A DNA stretch of 64,000 nt. It comes from Alphaproteobacteria bacterium (GTDB lineage Bacteria > Pseudomonadota > Alphaproteobacteria > UBA8366). The notes under the pieces are model-generated. The model was not told the origin of the DNA and made no database searches. It saw nothing but the letters and a program-made list of their open reading frames with translations. The position numbers and the translations under genes are program-made. Below are positions 18,296 through 27,502 of the stretch, piece after piece. The stretch covers positions 966,725 to 1,030,724 of the forward strand of contig WHUA01000001.1 of NCBI GenBank assembly GCA_009377445.1, written 5' to 3'. Numbering within the stretch: the stretch's first letter is position 1; every line of letters begins with the position of its first letter.

Positions 18296-19207
18296 TCAGC
18301 CGGCGAAGGTCGCGAAGATCTCCTCGAAGGCTTTGAGCTGGTTGCCCTCGACCGATGACGGGACGAGGATCGGCGTGCGGACGCCCGCGTCGTACCACGC
18401 CTCCAGCCGGTCGCGCACCCGCTTCGCGGGCCCGAACAAGGTGACGTCGTCGAGCCAGCGGTCGCCCATCATGTCGGGGATGCGCGCGGTATCGCCCGCG
18501 GCGATGGCTTTCTCCACCGCGTCGATCTCCTCGACGTATCCCGCTTCGCGCCAGTAGTTCCGGTAGTTCGGCAGCTCCAGGTAATGGTGCAGGCTGCGGC
18601 GGTTGACGGCCTTCGCCGCTTCGACGTCGTCGGAAATGCAGGTCGGCAGCATGTTGCCGATGAAGAACGCGTCGGACTTGCGCTTAGCCGCCGGCAGCAC
18701 GCCGAGCGATTCTCCCATGTGCGAAAGCGCGCCGTTGGCGAAGACGAGGCCCTCGGCCATCTCGCCCGCCAGCGCGATCATCCGCTTGCGCAGTCCGGCG
18801 ACGACAAGCGGCGGCTTGTCGCCCGTCCGCGGCGCGGCGCGGTAGCTCTCGATGAATTCCCGCATGTCGGTCAGCGGCTTGCCGCCGGAGACGCCCATGC
18901 GGGCGAGCGAGGGCGCATGGCTCACGCCGATGCCGAAGTGGAAGCGTCCGCCCGACACCTCGTGGATGAAGGCTGTGGTCAGCGCATAGTCGAGCGGCCG
19001 CCGGAAATAGATCGGCATGACGGAGGTGCCGAAATGGATATGCCTGGTTGCGAAGGCGAGCGCCTGGCAGAGCGCGAGCGCATCCAGCATGCTGGGGCAA
19101 TAGATGCCCGAGAAGCCGCGCTTCTCGATCTCTCCGGCGAGGTCGAGCGTCGCCCGGCGGCGGCCGGGAACGGCGACGAAGCTGACGGCCGGCATTCGCT
19201 TGGGCAT
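18296..19207 (-). CDS. LLM-class (F420/FMN-dependent type) oxidoreductase
   Basis: MPKRMPAVSFVAVPGRRRATLDLAGEIEKRGFSGIYCPSMLDALALCQALAFAT...VSGGRFHFGIGVSHAP; internal ATG at 19207 chosen. Confidence 0.9.
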   Translation of the reverse strand: MPKRMPAVSFVAVPGRRRATLDLAGEIEKRGFSGIYCPSMLDALALCQALAFATRHIHFGTSVMPIYFRRPLDYALTTAFIHEVSGGRFHFGIGVSHAPSLARMGVSGGKPLTDMREFIESYRAAPRTGDKPPLVVAGLRKRMIALAGEMAEGLVFANGALSHMGESLGVLPAAKRKSDAFFIGNMLPTCISDDVEAAKAVNRRSLHHYLELPNYRNYWREAGYVEEIDAVEKAIAAGDTARIPDMMGDRWLDDVTLFGPAKRVRDRLEAWYDAGVRTPILVPSSVEGNQLKAFEEIFATFAG

Positions 19208-19239
19208 GGCGGTGACCTCCCTGATGTTGCTCGTGTCGC

Positions 19240-20193
19240 CTACGGTGCGAGAACGCGAACCGGCTTGCCCGCAAGCCAGGCCTGCACGTCCTCGAGGCAA
19301 TCCTTGTAGCGGGCGGCGAAGTTCTCGCGCGTGCGGCCGCCGATATGCGGCGTCAAAACGGTGTTGGGCAGCTTGCGCAGCGGATGGCCGGGCGGCAGCG
19401 GCTCCTGGTCGAAGACGTCGAGCCCGGCCCCGGCGATGGCGCCGGCCCGCAGCGCCGCGATCAGCGCCGCCTCGTCCACGATCGGGCCGCGCGAGGTGTT
19501 GATAAGAAAGGCGGTCGGCTTCATCAGGCCGATCTCCCGCGCGCCGACGATGCCGCGCGTGCGGTCGCCCAGCACGACATGGACGCTCAGCACATCCGCG
19601 CGGCTGAACAGCTCGTCCTTCCCGACCAGCTCCACGCCGGTCCCGGCGCAGCGTTCCGCGGTCAGGTTCCGGCTCCAGGCGATGACCTTCATGCCCATCG
19701 CCTGCCCGACCTTCGCGACGCCGGAGCCGAGATCGCCCAGGCCCAGCACGCCGAGCGTCTTGCCGGTAAGGCCGCCCGCCAGCCCGATGTTCCATTTGCC
19801 CTCGCGAATGCCGCGATCTTCCGCCGGAATGCCCTTCGCCAGCGCCAGTATGAGACCCCAGGCCAGCTCGACCGTCGCTGCGGGGAAGCCGTAGCCGGTG
19901 CCGCAGACGGTCACGCCGCGCGCCGCCAGCGCGACCATGTCGAGCGCCGCATTGCGCTGGCCATGCGTCACCAACAGCTTCAGCTTCGGCAGCCGCTCGA
20001 CCAGCGCCCGGTCGAAGCGCGTTTCCTCGCGCGAGGTGACGACGATGTCGTAGGGGGCGAGCAGCGCGACCCCTTCCGCGCCGCCCGGCGTGCGGCCATG
20101 CGTGATGTCGACATCGATGCCGGTCGGCAGGCTTTTCCAGTCCGCCGATTCCGCGGCCAGCTTCTGATAGTCGTTGATGATCGCCAGCCGCAT
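19240..20193 (-). CDS. D-2-hydroxyacid dehydrogenase family protein
   Basis: TGKTLGVLGLGDLGSGVAKVGQAMGMKVIAWSRN, NTSRGPIVDEAALIAALRAGAIAGAGLDVFDQEPLPPGHPLRKLPNTVLTPHIGGRT. Confidence 0.95.
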   Translation of the reverse strand: MRLAIINDYQKLAAESADWKSLPTGIDVDITHGRTPGGAEGVALLAPYDIVVTSREETRFDRALVERLPKLKLLVTHGQRNAALDMVALAARGVTVCGTGYGFPAATVELAWGLILALAKGIPAEDRGIREGKWNIGLAGGLTGKTLGVLGLGDLGSGVAKVGQAMGMKVIAWSRNLTAERCAGTGVELVGKDELFSRADVLSVHVVLGDRTRGIVGAREIGLMKPTAFLINTSRGPIVDEAALIAALRAGAIAGAGLDVFDQEPLPPGHPLRKLPNTVLTPHIGGRTRENFAARYKDCLEDVQAWLAGKPVRVLAP

Positions 20194-20196
20194 CGA

Positions 20197-21738
20197 TCAG
20201 ATGACCACTTCGACCAGATAGGGCCCCTTGACCGCGAGGCCGCGCTCGAAGGCGCGGCAAAGCTCGTCGGCGTCGTGCGCCTTCTCCGCCTCCACCCCCA
20301 TGCTGGCGGCGATGTCGACCCAGTCGAGGGTTGGCCGGTCGAGCGTCAGCATGTCGTGCGCCCGCGGCCCTGGGTTGCCGGCGCCGACGTTGGCGAGCTC
20401 GCCCTTGAGGATGTTGTAGGAGCGGTTGGCGAAAACGAGCGTCGTCACGTCGAGGTTCTCGCGCGCCTGCGTCCACAATGCCTGAAGCGTGTACATGCCG
20501 CTGCCGTCGCCTTCGAGGCAGACGACCTTGCGGTCGGGGCAGGCGACCGCCGCGCCCGTCGCCAAGGGCACACCGAGACCGATCGAGCCGCCGCGGTTCT
20601 GCAGCCAGTCGTGCGCCGGCGCGCCCGCGGTCAGCGGGTAGAAGCCGCGCCCGGTCGTCACGCTCTCGTCGGCGACGATGGCATTCTCCGGCAGCAGGGC
20701 GCCGATGGCGGCGGCGATCGAGTCCAGCGTGATCGCGCCGGTCGGCCGCGGTGGCCGCGCCAGCGTCTGCAGCTTGGCCGTGCCGCGCTTGGCGCCCACC
20801 GCATCCGCCAGCGCCGCCAATGCGGCGGCGCAATCATGCTCCGGACGCGCCAGCGTGATGATCTCGCAGCCCTCGGGCGCGAGCAGGCTCGGCATGCCGG
20901 GATAGGCGAAGAAGCCGGCCGGCCGCCCCGCGCCGACCAGGACGATCCGCCGGTAGGGCTTCAGCACTTCCAGCGCCTGCGGGACCGGATAGGGAATGCG
21001 GTTGATCGGCAGTCGTCCGGCGCCCCGCTGGAGGCGCGTGTTCATGCCTTCGGCCATGACGTTGCAGCCGGTCGCCGCGGCGATGGTGCCGGCGGCCTCC
21101 AGCGGCGCCTCGAACAAGGCGCCCGCGCCGAGCAGCAGCAGCGCCTGCCCGCCCTTGAGCGCCGCGGCGGCCTCTTCGATCGACTTGCCGTCCACCGCCT
21201 CGCGCTCCGGGATCGCCGGCACCGTGCCGACGACGGCGTTGTCGCCCCAGGCGGTATCGGCCGGCAGGATCAGGGTCGCGATCTGCCCCGGCGCGGTCCG
21301 GGCGGCGGCGATCGCCTCCGCGCCGAACGGCCCGACCGAGGCCGCGTCGGGCGCAGACTTGACCCAGTGCGAAACCGGCCGGGCGATCCCCGCGATGTCG
21401 GAGGTGAGCGGCGTGTTGTACTGGATATGGTAGGTCGCATGCTCGCCCACGACGTTGACGATGGGCGAGCGCGCCTTCTTGGCGTTGTGGAGGTTGGCGA
21501 GCGCGTTGCCGAGCCCCGGCCCGAGATGCAGCAGCGTCGCCGCCGGCTTGCCGGTCATCCGCGCGTAGCCGTCGGCCGCGCCGCTGACCACGCCCTCGAA
21601 CAGGCACAGGATGCAGCGCATGCCCTCGATCTTGTCGAGCGCGGCCACGAAATGCATCTCCGAGGTGCCCGGATTCGTGAAACAGACATCGACGCCGCCC
21701 TTCAGCAGCGTATGCACCAGGCTCTCGGCTCCGTTCAT
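20197..21738 (-). CDS. Thiamine pyrophosphate-dependent enzyme (acetolactate synthase/benzoylformate decarboxylase-like)
   Basis: GVDVCFTNPGTSEMHFVAALD...EGVVSGAADGYARMTGKPAATLLHLGPGLGNALANLHNAKKARSPIVNVVGEHATYH; C-terminal CLEGDGSGMYTLQALWTQARENLDVTTLVFANRSYNIL. Confidence 0.92.
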   Translation of the reverse strand: MNGAESLVHTLLKGGVDVCFTNPGTSEMHFVAALDKIEGMRCILCLFEGVVSGAADGYARMTGKPAATLLHLGPGLGNALANLHNAKKARSPIVNVVGEHATYHIQYNTPLTSDIAGIARPVSHWVKSAPDAASVGPFGAEAIAAARTAPGQIATLILPADTAWGDNAVVGTVPAIPEREAVDGKSIEEAAAALKGGQALLLLGAGALFEAPLEAAGTIAAATGCNVMAEGMNTRLQRGAGRLPINRIPYPVPQALEVLKPYRRIVLVGAGRPAGFFAYPGMPSLLAPEGCEIITLARPEHDCAAALAALADAVGAKRGTAKLQTLARPPRPTGAITLDSIAAAIGALLPENAIVADESVTTGRGFYPLTAGAPAHDWLQNRGGSIGLGVPLATGAAVACPDRKVVCLEGDGSGMYTLQALWTQARENLDVTTLVFANRSYNILKGELANVGAGNPGPRAHDMLTLDRPTLDWVDIAASMGVEAEKAHDADELCRAFERGLAVKGPYLVEVVI

Positions 21739-21895
21739 TGCGTACTCCCGTCCATCGTGATTTTCGTTGTCTTCGCCATATTAGGCGACGGGATCGAGGA
21801 ATGCCTAGCCGGGCCGCGCGGCTGCCCATCGGTTGGCGCTCATGGCGGCCTTCCAGTATCCTGCGGCCAACCATCGAAATCACCCTGGACCAGCC

Positions 21896-22969
21896 ATGAC
21901 TCTCATCCTCTCCAACGATGACATCGACCGCCTGCTCACCATGGCGGACTACGTGGACATCTTGGAAGACGCCAATCGCGAGCTCATCGCCGGGCGGGGC
22001 CTGGTGCGGCAGCGGACCGACAGCCTCGCGCCGACCAAGACGCCGGGGGCGATCTATGGCCTCAAGTCGGCGGACGGCGTCGCGCCCAAGTTCGGCACTG
22101 CCGCCGTTCGGATCAACTCCGACATCATCACCTACCCGGAAGTGGGCGGCGTGAAACGCCGGGTGAAGGTGCCGGCCGCGCCCAACAAGCGCTGGGTCGG
22201 CCTCGTCCTGCTGTTCAGCACCGAGACGGGCGAGCCGCTGGCGATTTTCCCCGACGGCAACATGCAGCGCATGCGTGTCGGCGCCACCAACGGGCTCGGC
22301 GCGAAATACCTCGCGCGGCAGGATGCGCGGACGGCGGCGATCATCGGCTCGGGCTTCCAGGCCGGCGCGCAGCTCATGGCCATCGCCGCCGTGCGCGGCA
22401 TCGAGCGGGTGCGCTGCTTCAGTCCCAGCCGCGAGAACCGCGAGAGCTTTTGCCGCGAGTGGAGCGAGAAGCTGAACCTGGACGTGACGCCCGCCGCGAC
22501 CGGCGAGGAGGCCGTGAAGGGCGCGGAGATCGTCGCCTGCTCGACCAGCTCGCTCGGCCACGTGTTCTTCGAGAGATGGCTCGAGCCCGGCATGCTCGTC
22601 AGCTCGATCAAGCTGGCGGAGATCGAGCCCGCCGCGGTCAACCGCTCGGATCTCGTCTTTATCCACAACCACGAGCACAAGGCCAAGGCGCTCGAGACCA
22701 GCGACCTTCCCGATATGAAGGATATCTCCGGCCTGGACGGCGAGGTGTCGAAGGCGATCGGCTTCGCCAAGCTGCCGACCCTGCTGGACCTCATCTCCGG
22801 CCGGCTGAAGGGGCGGACGTCGGACGCGCAGACGACCTGCTTCCTCAACAACATGGGGACCGGCTACCAGTTCGCCGCCTGCGGCGCGGTCGCCTACCGG
22901 CGGGCGAAGGAGCGGGGCCTCGGCCACGAGCTTCCGACCGACTGGTTTACCGAGGACGTGCACCCGTAA
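21896..22969 (+). CDS. Ornithine cyclodeaminase/mu-crystallin family protein
   Basis: MRVGATNGLGAKYLARQDARTAAIIGSGFQAGAQLMAIAAVRGIERVRCFSPS; ATG at 21896. Confidence 0.88.
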   Translation: MTLILSNDDIDRLLTMADYVDILEDANRELIAGRGLVRQRTDSLAPTKTPGAIYGLKSADGVAPKFGTAAVRINSDIITYPEVGGVKRRVKVPAAPNKRWVGLVLLFSTETGEPLAIFPDGNMQRMRVGATNGLGAKYLARQDARTAAIIGSGFQAGAQLMAIAAVRGIERVRCFSPSRENRESFCREWSEKLNLDVTPAATGEEAVKGAEIVACSTSSLGHVFFERWLEPGMLVSSIKLAEIEPAAVNRSDLVFIHNHEHKAKALETSDLPDMKDISGLDGEVSKAIGFAKLPTLLDLISGRLKGRTSDAQTTCFLNNMGTGYQFAACGAVAYRRAKERGLGHELPTDWFTEDVHP

Positions 22970-23972
22970 AGGGCGGCGGCGGGCAGGCGCGGATCCGGCC
23001 GACGACGGCGTCGGCGCTGTCGCGCACCGGAACCTCGGCGAGCGGGGCGAGCGCCGCCGCCTCGCTGCCGCTCAGCAGCTTCAGTTCGCGCAGGACAGCG
23101 AGCAGCGCGACGACCCGGGCGCGGGAATTGCCGTCCGCGATCTTGAGCGCGATGCCGATCCCCTGGTCCGGCACGAAGACCGCGACGTAGCCCTCCGCGC
23201 CGCCCTTCATGACGATGCGGCCGCCGGTGGCTTCCGCGATGCGGACGTTCGGCTCGCCGGTTCCGGAAATCAGGCGCGGATGCGCGCGCATCGCCTCCTG
23301 CAAGCGACGAATCGCCTGCTTGCGTCCGGCGGCGCCGGCCCGCGCGGCGGCATAGCGCGCCATCGTCCGCGCCATGCCGGCGAGCGAGAGAGCGGGCGCC
23401 GGAAGGGTGCAGCCGTCGACGCCAAGCGGCAGGCCGTGGGCATCGCAGCCTAGCAGGTCCGAGAATACGTCGAGGTAGAGCTGTTGCGTCGGATGGGATG
23501 GGTCGTTGTAGCCTTCGAGCGGCCATCCCATGTGCCGCGCCACACTGAGGAAGCCGCAGTGCTTGCCCGAGCAGTTGTGGAAGATGCGCGACGGCGCCGC
23601 GCCGGTCCGGATCAGGCCGGCCGCCGCTTCCTGGTTGGCGGGAAAATCCGGCCCGCAGGCGAGCGCGCTCTCTCCCAGCCCCAGCCGGTCGAGCCATGCT
23701 TCGACGCGGCCCGTATGCATGGGCTCGCCCCGGTGCGAGGCGCAGGCCAATGCCAGTTCCTCGGCCGCGAGGCCCAACGCATCGGCCGCGCCCGTCTCGA
23801 CCAGGGCAATCGCCTGGATCGGCTTCAGCGCGGATCGGGGGAAGGATACGAGGCTGGCGTCGCCCCAGCCGTAGATCACCTCGCCCTCTGCATTGGCGAC
23901 GGCGGCCGCGCCGAAATGGACGCTTTCCAGGGCGGGCCCGCGCCATAGCTCGGCAAGTCTGGCGTATTCCAT
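22947..23972 (-). CDS. L-asparaginase II (rhizobial-type, PF06089-like)
   Basis: LWRGPALESVHFGAAAVANAEGEVIYGWGD...FPRSALKPIQAIALVETGAADA...IFHNCSGKHCGFL; in-frame ATG at 23972. Confidence 0.9.
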   Translation of the reverse strand: MEYARLAELWRGPALESVHFGAAAVANAEGEVIYGWGDASLVSFPRSALKPIQAIALVETGAADALGLAAEELALACASHRGEPMHTGRVEAWLDRLGLGESALACGPDFPANQEAAAGLIRTGAAPSRIFHNCSGKHCGFLSVARHMGWPLEGYNDPSHPTQQLYLDVFSDLLGCDAHGLPLGVDGCTLPAPALSLAGMARTMARYAAARAGAAGRKQAIRRLQEAMRAHPRLISGTGEPNVRIAEATGGRIVMKGGAEGYVAVFVPDQGIGIALKIADGNSRARVVALLAVLRELKLLSGSEAAALAPLAEVPVRDSADAVVGRIRACPPPPFTGARPR

Positions 23973-23995
23973 CCCAGCCGTTCCCGACCGCGGGG

Positions 23996-24694
23996 TCACT
24001 CGACTACTTGAATCGATCCCATCGCTTGCAGGGCTTGTTGCGCATCCGCCGAGACGGCCGGCGCCGGGATGCCCGCGCTGCCGACGGCGAGCCGACCGTT
24101 GGCGCGCGAGTAGCGCCAGACGCTGGCCGGAGGCACGTTCCGCAAGACCCAGGCCGACCGGTCCTTGACCAGCTCCAGCGAGCGCGTGATGCAGCGCGGC
24201 ACCGGCGACAGAGGCCCGTAGGTGTACTGCACGAAGACGCCGTCCTGGACCAGCACCTCGAACGCCTGGGCGAGGATGCGATTGCGCTGCATCTCCGGTA
24301 TGGACAGCAGAGGAAGGCTCGACAGCACGGCCTTGAAAGGGCCGATTCCGCGCACCTCCAGAAGGGTTTGCAGGTTTCGCGCGTCGCCGCGGATGACCCG
24401 GACCTCCGGGAAGCGTTCCCGGATCAGCGAGCAGAAGGACGGCGCCTTTTCCAGGACGACGATGCTGCGCGGGTCGACGCCGATCTCGATGCAGGCCTTC
24501 GTTATCGTGCCGGTGCCGCCGCCGAGGTCGAGCACCAGGCCCGGCCGGCCGAAATCGATCTGCCGCGCCATCGCATGCGCAAGGGATTTCCCGCTCGGCA
24601 GGATGGCGCCCACCGCCGCGGGCCGCCGCACCCACTGCGCGAGGAACTCGATTGCGTCGGGTATGTCGTTGTCGTCGAACTGCTTCAGTGCCAT
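23996..24694 (-). CDS. Class I SAM-dependent methyltransferase, phospholipid N-methyltransferase-like
   Basis: RRPAAVGAILPSGKSLAHAMARQI...VLDLGGGTGTITKACIEIGVDPRSIVVLE...LSSLPLLSIP; PmtA-like layout. Confidence 0.85.
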   Translation of the reverse strand: MALKQFDDNDIPDAIEFLAQWVRRPAAVGAILPSGKSLAHAMARQIDFGRPGLVLDLGGGTGTITKACIEIGVDPRSIVVLEKAPSFCSLIRERFPEVRVIRGDARNLQTLLEVRGIGPFKAVLSSLPLLSIPEMQRNRILAQAFEVLVQDGVFVQYTYGPLSPVPRCITRSLELVKDRSAWVLRNVPPASVWRYSRANGRLAVGSAGIPAPAVSADAQQALQAMGSIQVVE

Positions 24695-24834
24695 TTAGTC
24701 CTCAGTCTCAGAGTAACCTGTTCTCGGGGTCGTCGCTACCGCAAGCGGTCTGTCCGCCGCTTTTCGGCCGTGCGAGTCGCAATTATGGTGATTGGTCGGG
24801 ACGCTGCAATCAACGCTCCGCCAGGCCGGGCCTG

Positions 24835-27165
24835 TCAAGCGGCCGATTTAGCCTCCCGAACGACCTGCCAGATTTTTGCGGGCGTCGCCGGCATCTCTAT
24901 ATGCTTCACGCCGAGCGGCGCAAGCGCGTCGTTGATCGCGTTCATCACCGCCGCCAGCGCGCCGACGGTGCCTGCCTCGCCGACGCCCTTTGCGCCCAAG
25001 GGGTTGGTCTTGGTCGGCACGGGCATGCCCGACACGTCGAAGGCGCAGAAGTCGCTGGCGCGCGGCATGGCGTAGTCCATGAAGGAGCCGGTCAGGAGCT
25101 GGCCGCTGTCGGCCTCGTATACGATGTTCTCCATCAGCGCCTGGCCGGCCCCCTGAACGATGCCGCCATGCACCTGGCCCTTGACGAGCAGGGGATTCAG
25201 CTCCACGCCGCAGTCGTCGATCACTGTGTAGCGCAGGATCTCGAGCGCACCCGTCTCCGGCGTGATCTCCAGCTCGCAGATGTGGCAGCCGTTCGGGAAA
25301 TTCGCCTTCGTTGCGTTGTAGGTGGCGATCTCGAACAGCCCCGGCTCCATGCCCGCGGGCAGCTTTTCCGGTGCGAAGGCCGCCGAGGCGACCGCCTTGA
25401 AGGCGACCGAGCGGTCGGTGCCGGCGATCGTGAACTTTCCGTCTTCCAGGGCGATGTCCTGTTCGGAGGCCTCCAGAATGTGGGCGGCGATCTTGCGCGC
25501 CTTGTCGATCACCTTCTCCGTCGCCATAAGCACCGCCGACGTGCCGATCGTCGCCGTGCGCGATCCTCCCGTGCCGGTTCCGAACGAGACCTTGTCGGTG
25601 TCGCCCTCGATGACGCGGATGTCCTCGGGTGCCAACCCCAGCTTCTCGCACACAAGCTGCTTGTAGATCGTCTCGTGCCCCTGGCCGTGCGGCGTCGACC
25701 CGGCGAGGACGATCGCCGTTCCCGACGGGTCGAAGCGCAGCTCGGCGGTCTCGGTCGAGGGACCTGCCGCCTGCTCGATCGTGCAGGACAGGCCGATGCC
25801 CCGCAGTTTTCCGGCCGATTCCGACTGCTTGCGGCGGGCGGCGAAGCCCTGGTAGTCGGACTTCGCGAGCGTCTTGTCCATCAGCTTCTCGAACTCGCCG
25901 CAGTCGTAGGTGAAGGTGAGCGCGGTCTTATAGGGCATCGCATCGGGCGGAATGAAGTTGCGCCGCCGAAGCTCGGCAGCATCGATGCCGAGCTCATGGG
26001 AGGCGATTTCGATCATGCGCTCGACGATGTAGGACGCCTCGGGCCGGCCCGCGCCGCGGTAGGGCGACAGCGGCGAGGTGTTCGTGAAGACCCCCGAAAC
26101 GGCCACATGGATCGCCTTGAAGGTATAGACGCCCGCCAGTCCGCCCAGGTTGTTGGTCGCCGGGCCGAAGCCGTTCAGCGAGACGTAGGCGCCGAGCGCC
26201 GCCGCCGTCCGCACCCGCAGCGCAAGGAACTTGCCCTCCTTGTCGACCGCCAGCTCGGCGTCGCTGACGTTGTCGCGCGCGTGGTCGTCGGCGACGAAAC
26301 CCTCGCTGCGGTCGCAGCGCCATTTCACCGGCCTGCCGATCCGTTTCGATGCCCAGGCGGTCAGCGGAATCTCAGGGTAGAGCGCGCCTTTCATGCCGAA
26401 CGAGCCGCCCATGTCCCCGGTGATCAGCCTGAGCTTGTTTTCCGGGATGCGGAACAGGTTCTTGGTCAGCTGCGTGCGCCAGGCATAGGGGCGCTGGACG
26501 CCGGTATGGATGGTGTAGTGGCCTTCGCCCGGGTCGTAATAGGAGAGCGCGCCGCGCGGCTCCATCGTGTTGGCGTGGATGCGGTTGATGACGAAGCGCT
26601 GGCGGAAGACATGCGCCGCGTCTTTGATGGCGGCGTCGGTCGCGTCCTTGTTGCCGACCTCGCGGTAGAAGCATTCGTTGTCCGGGCACTCATCCCAGAT
26701 CGCCGGGGTGCCGGTGGCCATGGCGCCGGCGGTATCGACGTTCGCCGGAAGCGGCTCGTAGTCGACCTCGACCGCTTCGGCCGCGTCTTTCGCGATATTG
26801 ACCGATTCGGCGATCACGACCGCGACAATCTGCCCCACGTGGCGCGCCCGGTCCTTGGTGATCGCCGGACGGGGCGGGCGGAACATCGGCGAGCCGTCGC
26901 GCCGCTTCATGGGCGTTCCGCTGCCGACATGACCAAGGCCGTCGGACTCGTAGTCGGCGCCCGTGAGCACCGCGACGACGCCCGGCATCGCCAGCGCCGC
27001 TGTCGCATCGATGCCCTTGATCGCCGCATGCGCGTGCGGCGAGCGCACCATGATCGCGTATGCCTGGTTGATCATGTTGTTGTCGTCGACGTAGCGCCCG
27101 TGTCCGCGCAGCAGGCGCGGGTCCTCGGTGCGGGGTACCGACTGGCCGATGGCGTATTTCAACAT
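24835..27165 (-). CDS. Xanthine dehydrogenase-family molybdopterin-binding subunit (CoxL form II-like)
   Basis: IGQSVPRTEDPRLLRGHGRYVDD, FGMKGALYPE, PLSPYRGAGRPEASY, GTGTGGSRTATIGTSAV, GAKGVGEAGTVGALAAVMNAINDAL. Confidence 0.93.
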   Translation of the reverse strand: MLKYAIGQSVPRTEDPRLLRGHGRYVDDNNMINQAYAIMVRSPHAHAAIKGIDATAALAMPGVVAVLTGADYESDGLGHVGSGTPMKRRDGSPMFRPPRPAITKDRARHVGQIVAVVIAESVNIAKDAAEAVEVDYEPLPANVDTAGAMATGTPAIWDECPDNECFYREVGNKDATDAAIKDAAHVFRQRFVINRIHANTMEPRGALSYYDPGEGHYTIHTGVQRPYAWRTQLTKNLFRIPENKLRLITGDMGGSFGMKGALYPEIPLTAWASKRIGRPVKWRCDRSEGFVADDHARDNVSDAELAVDKEGKFLALRVRTAAALGAYVSLNGFGPATNNLGGLAGVYTFKAIHVAVSGVFTNTSPLSPYRGAGRPEASYIVERMIEIASHELGIDAAELRRRNFIPPDAMPYKTALTFTYDCGEFEKLMDKTLAKSDYQGFAARRKQSESAGKLRGIGLSCTIEQAAGPSTETAELRFDPSGTAIVLAGSTPHGQGHETIYKQLVCEKLGLAPEDIRVIEGDTDKVSFGTGTGGSRTATIGTSAVLMATEKVIDKARKIAAHILEASEQDIALEDGKFTIAGTDRSVAFKAVASAAFAPEKLPAGMEPGLFEIATYNATKANFPNGCHICELEITPETGALEILRYTVIDDCGVELNPLLVKGQVHGGIVQGAGQALMENIVYEADSGQLLTGSFMDYAMPRASDFCAFDVSGMPVPTKTNPLGAKGVGEAGTVGALAAVMNAINDALAPLGVKHIEMPATPAKIWQVVREAKSAA

Positions 27166-27502
27166 CTGCACTCTTCCTTCGAGTTTGCCCGCGGCCGGCG
27201 GCAAACGGCCGGCATTACGGAACCAAGTCGTGGCTTTTTTAAGACCGCTGCTGAATGCTGCGCTTTGCGACGCTGCGGAACGGGGAACCTTGCTTGTACT
27301 GGATTGCCGGCAAGCTTAGCGGGAATTGTGCGAGGAAATCCAGCGCCAGAAATTTTCTCACCTCCGCCGCCCAGGGTCATCATTGCCGGAGTCAGGCGCA
27401 TAGCATTGACTAATCGGTCGGCAACGAGTCTCTTTGGCGCAAGGCTCGGGGCTGTCCCCTTCGTCTCAACGTCAGTGAGCGTGCGTCGGTCTGCCGGATT
27501 TA

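Noticed and set aside
19345-21921. 858-aa plus-strand ORF antisense to the TPP enzyme/hydroxyacid dehydrogenase operon
   Set aside because: GC-driven spurious ORF rich in R, G, A, Q, H and D; opposite-strand genes have full domain support.
20834-22963. 709-aa minus-strand ORF across the OCD gene and TPP enzyme start
   Set aside because: Off-frame, low-complexity translation; no domain.
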